From Usnea hakonensis (taxonomy: Eukaryota > Ascomycota > Lecanoromycetes > Lecanorales > Parmeliaceae), in the NCBI GenBank assembly GCA_013423325.1, contig BLJB01000761.1, forward strand, positions 1-11,978: DNA of 11,978 bases, in the 5' to 3' direction. Positions within the stretch are counted from its first letter, which is position 1. The number at the start of each line of letters is the position of its first letter. This document shows positions 1 through 6,915 of this stretch, in pieces. Both the position numbers and the translations under genes were made by a program. The notes beneath the pieces were generated by a model, which did no database searches, was not told the DNA's origin, and worked only from the letters and a program-made list of their open reading frames with translations.

Positions 1-13
1 ACACACACACACA
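1..13. repeat. (AC)n microsatellite at window edge
   Basis: The window opens with a perfect AC dinucleotide run that continues as ACATAC. It is cut by the window edge, so its true length is unknown. No coding role is visible. Confidence 0.8.
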
Positions 14-136
14 TACAAAATCAATTCAATCTAAAAGCCCTACAGCCTTCATTCCCTGCACGCCTCAACAAAGAATGGTACCTACATCCCAACGCCATCC
101 CACAATATACGTGTACCTATAAAACCCTTAAATCAT

Positions 137-165
<29 letters not shown>
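137..165. repeat. 29-nt poly-C homopolymer
   Basis: An uninterrupted run of 29 C residues is followed by C-rich sequence with short A/T interruptions to about position 240. The opposite strand is a 29-nt poly-G run, a potential G-quadruplex former. Runs this long are error-prone in sequencing and polymerase copying, so the exact length should be treated as uncertain. Confidence 0.9.
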
Positions 166-168
<3 letters not shown>

Positions 169-868
169 ATCTACCCCCACCACCCCCCCATCACCCCCTC
201 CCTCAAACCCTTCCCATCCACCCTCCAACCCTCACTAATCGCATCAGATAGACACACTAGAACATCACGCAACGCTTCAACGATTCTCATCAGCTCGATA
301 TACCAATCCAGCTTGCGTTATAAATTACAGCAGAGGGATAGATAGACGGAAAGCGTGTTATATAAGGATATTAGGATTAGAATACATATAAGCTGTGGAC
401 GAGTTGGTGGTGTGAGGACAGTAGGTAGGTGAGATAAATGGGTATGTATGAGTGAGTGATTAGAGTAGTTAGAGGGATGGTGGTGGTGAGGAAGACAGCG
501 GGCGTTCTTCGACGGGACGGGGAGATTTTTTAGAAGTACCTTAGGTAGGTGTGCTGAATGTCTGTGTGGGTCGATACAACATACTCGCCATATTTTCTCA
601 GAGAAGTGTAGTTAATAGTAGCAGATCCCATCGGACCCTCCTACTCTATACCTAACTCGGCGTCAAAATATAGTCACCAATTGCTTTCCTCTCCCCACAA
701 CCTGCGCATCTACCACCTTACCAAACCACCACCAGCAAACCTCACTCACAGGCCATCACAGCACCCTCCTCTCTACCCGACCAAAAACCCCATCCACAAA
801 ACCCCCTCTCCTAACCTCCCATCCCATCCCATCCCTTCCCCCCTCCCCCCCTCCTCAATAAGAAAACT

Positions 869-913
869 CCCCCCCACCCCCCCCCTTCAATAAACTCCCC
901 ACCACCATCCCCC
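869..913 (-). other. Potential G-quadruplex (minus strand)
   Basis: On the top strand, C runs of 7, 9, 4 and 5 occur within 45 bases (869-875, 877-885, 897-900, 909-913). The minus strand therefore has four G runs of at least four, separated by short loops, which matches the usual G-quadruplex pattern. This is a sequence-pattern call only. Confidence 0.5.
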
Positions 914-1577
914 TATCCCACCGTCCCCATTCATCTCAAACCCCCTCTCCAATCCACCTTTATCCACAAAGAGACCAGCTACCACTACACCCACCCACCC
1001 ACCAACCTACCTATAACGCAGCAAATCACTTCTTTCCCGACTCAGTGGATGGAGTAAGTGATGTGATTGCTGCAAATGCGAGGGGTGATAGATTTTGCGG
1101 AGGATTTGCTGGATGTGGATATTGAGATAGCGAGGGAGGGAGTTATTCGTTGGGTGCTTTTTCCCGGGGGAAAGGGGGGGGGAGATATATTTCATACGGG
1201 GTAGTTTTGGGTGTTAGATTTTTGGGATGGTTTCTGTGGTGAATGGGTGGCTGATATGGTTGTTTATGGGGGGATACTTGATGTAGGGAGATGGGGTAGG
1301 ATTTGTAGAAGGGGGGGTTGACTACTTTGGCCTGTGATCTGAGTGGGTCTAGAGTGTATATGGGTTATTTGATGAGGTTTGGGGATAGTGAGTGTGTTTC
1401 AAAAATTTTATGTGTGCGGGGACTGGCTCGCTGTGCTAGGTGTGAAGTTATTAGAGACTCCGGGTGAAGGCTATCGAGACATCTGATGGTCGAGGATGAG
1501 CGAGTAATTTAGATCCTGAGGTCTACAGCGACCACAAAGTATGGGCATAATGATACATCACCGCCTGACAGATCACA

Positions 1578-3183
1578 CTAAGCCGCGATACCGTTGAGTA
1601 ATCCACTCGTAAACGCCCACAAATCACCCGAATCATGCTTGTCAAATGCCGCCCCAGTCCACCACGTATTCTCTTGGCCTTGCAGACTGGTCAATTGCTT
1701 GTAAAAGCCACTCTGCACCGCTGCCGCCGAGACACGCAACTCATACGGGCTGTGGTTATTGTATGCTGCAAACTCGGGGTTGGCAATCGTCGTGATCGTA
1801 CCTGCCGTTTTGAGTTTGTCGATTTCGGAGAGGATGGCGGCTTTGACGGAGGCGTCCGAGGGGAAAACTGATGAAGCGCCAAATTGGATGGATTTGAGGC
1901 CGGAGACGCGGGTGGGGGCGATGCCGTAGATGGCTGGCACTGCTCTCTGTTTAGTGTCATAGATCTTCATTACGCTTGATAGCAAGGGTGTTTTACAAGT
2001 GGGCAGATTGTACGGCGTGCCAGCACCAACGTTGGTGATGGAAACATCATCGGGAATCCCGGTATTGCGGACTAGAGATGTGTAGTACGCCCCGTTCTGG
2101 AATTGACTAAAGAGACTGCGCTCTGTAGTGCTAAGATCGAAGCCCGCGAGTTTGGACAGAAGAGGCGGAATGGAGACAACGAGTTTCTTCGCCAAGATGA
2201 GTTTCACTCCTGAAGCAGTTCTGACGACGACCTTGACGCCGGCATTGTTGCGTTCCGTGGCAATCGCTCTACTGTTGAGGAATACGTCCGCTAGGAGAGA
2301 TGTCAGCCTCGTCAGCTCGGATGAATTACCGATACTGAGATCAATGGGCGAAGAGCTCGTTAGAAAAGTGGGAAGCCATCTTTGGGCACGTCTAATTGAT
2401 AGCAGAATAGAATGAGGGGCGCCTCGTGGAACCATGCTTACCTCCTAGCTCCGCTTGTGCTTTCTTGTAGAGCTCACCATTATCATTCCGTGCAGTCGTC
2501 AAGAACCCAGTCTGAGCTCCTTGCAAGACCGCTTGACCGAAGTATTTCAATACATACAAAGTTGGAATGGAGAGAATATCGCCAAAGCCTTCGGCGTACT
2601 CATTGATCGTAAACACGGCACTATCGATGCCGTATTTCTTTACAAAGTCCCCGAATGGAATGAGTAAGTCTGCGGGCACAGGATCGGGGAGGTCCCATCC
2701 TGGCGTGTTGAGGAACGGATATTTGGCTAATTGTCCAGCGTACGCCGCGAAACCAGTTGCTGGATTGGTGGGGACGTATCCTGTGACGTTTTTACCGGTG
2801 GTGAAGTCTACAAAAAATTGTTTCAGGGAGGCGCTTCCAGTATTGGAGGTCGTCGTAAGCGGGATTCCGAATCTTTTGAAATAGTTCGTAACGATGGTCG
2901 TATTGTCGAACTCCACGACACCATAGTCTACAGTCTCATTTGTGGCCGGATCTGTGTATGTATTGGTATGTCCACCTAAGACGCCTTGGGCTTCGATGAC
3001 CGCGACGCTTTTGCCTTTGTCACGAAGACCAATGGCGGCGTAGGTACCTGATGAACCACCACCAATGATACACACATCACGTCTGATGATAGCAGAGGAG
3101 CTGTAGGCACTTTCGTCAATCGAAGCAGACGAAGACGCTGTTATCAAGGCAGAAAGACAAAGTAAGAGCAGAGAGTGAAACAT
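1578..3183 (-). CDS. Secreted FAD-dependent amine-oxidase-like flavoprotein (beta-cyclopiazonate dehydrogenase-like)
   Basis: The gene has three exons read right to left, 3183-2442, 2290-1997 and 1939-1578, totalling 1398 nt (465 residues plus TAG). The start at 3183 is followed by a signal peptide (MFHSLLLLCLSALITASSSA, likely cleavage after A20). The FAD-binding Rossmann motif GGGSSG is at residues 41-46 after DVCII, the ribose-binding acid is E64 (VIEAQ), and GGH lies at 70-72. The C-terminal TGAAFDKHDSGDLWAFT segment resembles the closing flavin-contact region of this group. N-glycosylation sequons fall at N82, N94 and N132. By family knowledge it belongs to the flavin amine oxidase / NAD(P)-binding-8 clan; homologues are annotated as beta-cyclopiazonate dehydrogenases, but most are uncharacterised and the substrate here is unknown. 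Apart from C9 in the signal peptide, the only cysteine is C38, so the cysteinyl-FAD attachment seen in monoamine oxidases appears absent and FAD is probably non-covalent. No biosynthetic cluster partners are visible, so a cyclopiazonic acid role is not implied. Confidence 0.88.
1940..1996 (-). other. Intron 2 of the flavoprotein gene (57 nt, in-frame and stop-free)
   Basis: On the minus strand the donor is ACTT|GTAAAA and the acceptor is GAGCAG|TGCC. An ACTAAAC element about 12-18 nt before the acceptor is the best branch-point candidate. Splicing joins T|TG into Leu346 and gives NLPT-L-PAIYGIAPT, matching the usual short link after PYNLP in this family. Unspliced sequence adds 19 residues without a stop, so simple ORF calling misses the intron. 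Confidence 0.78.
2291..2441 (-). other. Intron 1 of the flavoprotein gene (151 nt)
   Basis: On the minus strand exon 1 ends GGAG and the intron begins GTAAGC (2441 downward). It ends CTCCTAG at 2291, with two CTGAC branch-point-like sequences shortly before the acceptor. Joining makes a split codon G|CG (Ala248) and the continuous text ELG-A-DVFLNS, as expected for the family. Earlier AG acceptors (after ATCAATTAG, for example) put the downstream exon in a frame that stops within about 11 codons, so they are excluded. Exon 1 read through the intron ends at a stop inside it. Confidence 0.85.
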
Positions 3184-3238
3184 TGTGATTGCAGAACATG
3201 GACCTCTTTGTTGAAATTATGAGAGGATGTAGGATTGA

Positions 3239-3245
3239 TTTTATA
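3239..3245 (-). promoter_or_regulatory. Candidate TATA box of the flavoprotein gene
   Basis: The minus strand reads CTATAAAATC, about 56 nt upstream of the ATG at 3183. That spacing allows a transcription start roughly 30 nt downstream and a short 5' leader of about 25-30 nt. It is the only TATAAA-type element close to this start. No transcript evidence is available. Confidence 0.45.
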
Positions 3246-3403
3246 GGGAAGGGTTATTTGAATAGACTGTGAAGCCTCTTGCTAAGACAATAATTGCCGA
3301 GGAGGTTTATGCAGGTGTTGAGAGATGATGCAATACAAATGGTACGACACAGAAGAAAAGTGGGGAGCCTTGATACATAGGTACCTTACTTGTTCCCTCA
3401 GCT

Positions 3404-3481
3404 ACCAATTAGAATGACATTTGACGCTAAAACGTCGGATCCGACCTATTGTGGTAGGAGCTCAAGAATTTGACCAATTAG
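3404..3481. promoter_or_regulatory. Pair of CCAAT-containing ACCAATTAG motifs
   Basis: The 9-mer ACCAATTAG occurs at 3404-3412 and again at 3473-3481, about 220 and 290 bases upstream of the flavoprotein start. CCAAT is the target of the fungal HAP/CBC complex and works in both orientations. The repeated extended context is suggestive but short. Confidence 0.3.
3434..3445. promoter_or_regulatory. Palindromic CGG-N2-CCG site, candidate Zn2Cys6 regulator target
   Basis: GTCGGATCCGAC is a perfect 12-bp palindrome containing an inverted CGG/CCG pair with a 2-bp spacer. Fungal Zn2Cys6 activators typically bind CGG half-sites in such arrangements. It lies about 250 bases upstream of the flavoprotein ATG and between the two CCAAT motifs. 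The match is real; its use as an operator is inferred. Confidence 0.3.
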
Positions 3482-3670
3482 CTGCCAGTTTTGATTCGTG
3501 CAATATAATTTAGCTCATAGCACGGCACGTTGTGCTCCGTTGAATATCACCTTAAGCTTTGGATAGTTGAAGAAAGAAGTTTATTAGTATGCGGCTGGGT
3601 TCGGGTGTTGTACTACATATTAATATTTAAAATTACCAACAAACCGTGTAAACAATAAAGTGGGGATATC

Positions 3671-3693
3671 GGCCGAACGGTCTCCATTCGGCC
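3671..3693. repeat. 7-bp perfect inverted repeat (GGCCGAA hairpin)
   Basis: GGCCGAA at 3671-3677 pairs exactly with TTCGGCC at 3687-3693 across a 9-nt loop, directly after the AT-rich stretch 3600-3660. Such CGGCC-rich ends occur in some fungal DNA transposons, but I found no matching inverted copy elsewhere in the interval, so a mobile-element origin is unproven. Confidence 0.4.
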
Positions 3694-5961
3694 TGATGCA
3701 GCGCAGATCTCCAACCCGTATTGAGTAAAGCGCTGAACCTAGAATCAAAATTAAGTTCAACCCCAACATTAGCTTCTTTCGGATGCGCTGTGTACATTCA
3801 TTTAGTCAACCAAGATATAGCTCCTCGCGAACCTTCTCCGACGGGTTGTCAGATGGCCCACATGAAAAGCTATAATGCCGCGAATCAGCGACCCACTCCT
3901 GGACTGTCGAGTTGCCGTGTACTTTACGCGAACTTCTCCGCGTCCTTATGTCAATGTGCCACTTACTTATAGCGCGTAGCCTAGAGCCCAAGTCATCTTG
4001 ACCAACTGTCGCCGAAGAAAAGTGACGGTACGGTAGAGAGACTGGAAACCAATCTGTGCTGAATAGTATCGGCGAAATTGACCCATGGATTTGCGGTCAA
4101 GGCCATCTAGAAGCAGGGAACTGTTGGTGACAGAGATCCAGAGCTTGAACGGCATGAAAAAGCTGCAGAATTGAGGCGCTGTTCGCAAATGAGAGAAACA
4201 AATCCGCTCGGACTTTTTTTTTTTGCTGTGGTAGGGTAACGAAAGTGGCCAGCTCAGTGGTGATGGAAGGACATTTCAAGAACTTCGTTCATATATTTAT
4301 AATTTATAAGCTCGTAAGATCTTGGTGCTTGTTCAGCCAAATCGGTTATACTATCATATAGTATTTCCGTCTGAAGCGCGAGGAAGACTAGAGGATCCTG
4401 TGTGAGGTGAATTTGATCTCCATGCGTGCTGGGATGAAATGGGAAGCGTGATCGTACTCTAAGATCCATGCATACTGCTCGGCGTGGCCAATGTGCTCTC
4501 TGCTCTCGGACCCGATCCCTGTAAGTCTTTACCATATGGCCGCGAACATCTTTCATACCGAAGAAGCAAACCTCGAGTCAGCAGACGTGGTTATTCGGAT
4601 CGCCAGAAGGCTTGACGAGCTACTGCTTTCATACTTCCCTGCAGCCGGTCTCCACTAGTTAAGAGCCACCTTGGGTCATCTGGCACTTTCCGTGGGCTTC
4701 TTTGGCCTCCTTTTATAGACCAGCTCTTCCTATTTCACATCCAAGTTCCCGACCGCACGCCTCTCAAGCGGCTACAATGACACTGATCTTGAGTCGTTGC
4801 CCATCTGCACAGTGGTGTGAGCGGTTCCCTGCTGCAACAGCTCTGTGTCTTCAGTGCCTCGTACTTGGCTTTGAAAGGGGAGACAGATGAAGTGCCTAGC
4901 AATAGCATAGTTCATGCATCTCTGAAGCTTGAGCGAGCGGCTATACTGTTTCACACCGAGTAAAACAACAATTGAGCTATAACGAAATCAGCAGTACAGA
5001 TATTGCTCAACAAGGAAGCTGACGTATGTACGCGCGATACCTTACCAACCAGTGTACGTGGGTGATACTACGTTTCGCCGTCATCATGAACTTTGCTGGT
5101 AGCCGGTTCCTTTTTACATCATCGCTTGCACGTACGGACAAGTCATGCCATTACCGCAAGGGCTGGCCATATGACTGCGGGCAATCTTGCGCCACATAAA
5201 TCTTGAAAGACTGAAGCTGATTCACGTCTTTCGTCTTATTTCGATTGATGATATTCTAGTGAGGTTGGTGGAGTGAGGTGGCTGAATTCTGAACTGTATT
5301 GCCGGCTCCAAGCAGTTTGCCAAATTATCGAACATAGCCGAAGTAGGACATGACTATGTTGACGAGACAGCTGCGGAAGACCTCTCTCTGTGGGTAATTA
5401 AACACCAGACAAAATCGATAGCGCTGAAGCAGATGTGGAAAACAGAAGGTATAGAACTGACTGAAGGTCATCATTGAATGCTGGGAGGAAGCTTCTCCGG
5501 ATCCTCCGCATGAATAGCGAGATAAATCGATCTTTCTTGTGGTATGACCTTACTTTTACCATTATAACATGCTGTTATGAGTGCCTTGAATCTAAACGAA
5601 GAAATTTGAGCTTTTTGATGCGGCGTTGTAGAGTGGAATAAATTGAGAAAGCGTGGGATCTCTGTCAAAGGCTCTCTCTTTCCATATAGCAGAATTACCG
5701 CTGAATCATGATAGAGTAGGCACAGCATTAGCCCTTTCGACTATTTGCTGAAGTAGAACTTTGGAAGGGGTTTCAGACTTCTTGGAGCGCGGAGACCCTG
5801 CGAGGTGACAAACGAGGTACGTTGTTGACTCGGGGAACATTCCAGGCTTGTGAAGGTGAATGATAATTATTCCCAGTAGACAACATCATACTATCAATGT
5901 ATCTTATCGTAATTTCTTTCCAAGCTCTTGATCAGGTAGAATTGAAGTAAAATTGACTTCA

Positions 5962-5973
5962 GAAACGCGTTTC
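5962..5973. promoter_or_regulatory. 12-bp palindrome with ACGCGT (MCB-like) core
   Basis: GAAACGCGTTTC is a perfect palindrome whose core ACGCGT is the MluI cell-cycle box recognised by MBF-type APSES factors in fungi. Just upstream TGAAGT (5943-5948) and ACTTCA (5956-5961) form another short inverted repeat. The site is about 940 bases upstream of the NLR start, far for a fungal promoter, so function is uncertain. Confidence 0.3.
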
Positions 5974-6915
5974 GATTGCTTCCTGCCGCGCGCTTGGGGC
6001 TGGTCAAGACAATGGGTAGCAACGCGACATGTCGATCTACTGAATTCGTGGATGTGGTCTTGCCTTCAGTCGTTGCCGGCTCGTGTCACAAAGCTTCCGT
6101 AGAGGTCGCCGAGCAGTCTTTGACCCTATGGATGTCTGGAAACAACCCAGTTCTACCATCCTCCCTCGGCACAGAGCTCACATGGATGTGTCAGGCTTCT
6201 CGGCAATGGTGTCCTCTGCAGGTTCGCTCGCGCCACTGTTGTGTATGCCCAGCTTTTTTGGCCCTTCTTCAGCCTTGTTCTAGACTAGTCGTCAAGCTAA
6301 GAAAGCTTCCGAGGGTACCAGCGTCCGTGCGAAAAGCCCAAAGGTGGCTATTCTAGCAACGGGAAGCACATCTTTCAAGAGAGCTAGGGGGCGGAGGGCC
6401 GTATAGAGATCAAGGCATTGCCGCATGAGTAGCCATGACGAGTGCTCAGATCTATACGGAAGAGAATATGAGGGATAGTCCTGTAGTGGATGGGTCTTGA
6501 TGAGCTAGCATACGTTACCTCTTTGACATGGCTATCAAATCTTCACTCAAGCAGACTTCAATGACTGGTCCCATTTTAGACCACGCGGAGAAAGCTTTCG
6601 GTACAACATGTGTGTGAACGAGGTACAAGTACCGCGCTGTTCTTTAGGTCCGCGTATATGCACCTCTGTCTGAAGGAAAGATTGATTTTATCAGAGCTTA
6701 TATGATGTGTGCAGCTCTGTTGATCAACGTTCGCCTCGGTTGCTTCGTGGACACGTAGACGGGGTGCGCTTACTTAATTCGGACATGCATAAGGCTGATC
6801 ACCTCGACCCCACCTTACAGAGTACTCACTGTCCACGACCTCTTATGGCTCCTGGCTCAAGGCGGGCTGGCCGTCCAAAAATTGATAGCTGGTCCAAGGC
6901 AGTACCAGAATTGCA

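Larger units (their letters stand above)
1..1577. other. Gene-free low-complexity region with alternating C-rich and G-rich blocks
   Basis: No supportable gene lies here. The top strand is C-rich at about 120-240, G-rich at about 405-525, strongly C-rich and G-poor at about 680-1010, then strongly G-rich and C-poor at about 1075-1410. Simple motifs include CCCAT repeats near 818-835, ACCC repeats near 989-1002, a C7-A-C9 stretch at 869-885 and a G5-AAA-G9 stretch at 1166-1182. The short open frames here read as proline/serine-rich or low-complexity strings and are products of base composition. The last 150-200 bases before 1578 should contain the 3' UTR of the minus-strand flavoprotein gene; I see no strong polyadenylation signal there. 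Confidence 0.75.
3184..6915. other. 3.7-kb interval between the divergent genes, no supportable gene
   Basis: I found no gene here with recognisable domains, a convincing start and fungal splice structure. The longest open frames are 126 codons (5976-6356, plus, opening at TTG rather than ATG), 100 codons (4254-4556, minus), 85 codons (5471-5728, minus) and 83 codons (3721-3972, plus). Their translations are compositionally ordinary, match nothing I recognise and overlap frames on the other strand. Base composition is mixed, with an AT-rich patch at about 3600-3660 and an 11-nt T run at 4214-4224. The interval must carry the promoters of both flanking genes. A decayed transposon or decayed gene is possible but not shown; no tRNA-like fold was spotted. 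Confidence 0.6.

Noticed and set aside
681..893. 70-codon plus-strand open frame rich in proline and serine
   Set aside because: It is a by-product of the C-rich block (CCC and CC-containing codons) with no domain, no splice context and no supported start.
1007..1195. 62-codon minus-strand open frame
   Set aside because: It lies in the G-rich low-complexity block and reads as simple-composition sequence; nothing supports expression.
2392..2435. Apparent overlap of two minus-strand open frames, which could suggest a frameshift or two separate genes
   Set aside because: Both are halves of one gene. A well-formed 151-nt intron (GTAAGC ... CTGAC ... CTAG) joins them in frame, and the ATG of the downstream half lies inside the intron.
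4254..4556. 100-codon minus-strand open frame
   Set aside because: No recognisable domain, ordinary composition, and no convincing continuation through splice sites on either side.
5286..5476. Stop-free plus-strand stretch of about 63 codons with protein-like composition (includes AEVGHDYVDETAAEDLSLW)
   Set aside because: It has no suitable start or clear splice acceptor. A stretch of this length is expected by chance in 3.7 kb read in six frames, so a relic exon cannot be claimed.
5976..6356. 126-codon plus-strand open frame
   Set aside because: It opens at TTG rather than ATG, has no recognisable motif and is rich in C, W and S as in random translation; length alone is not enough evidence.
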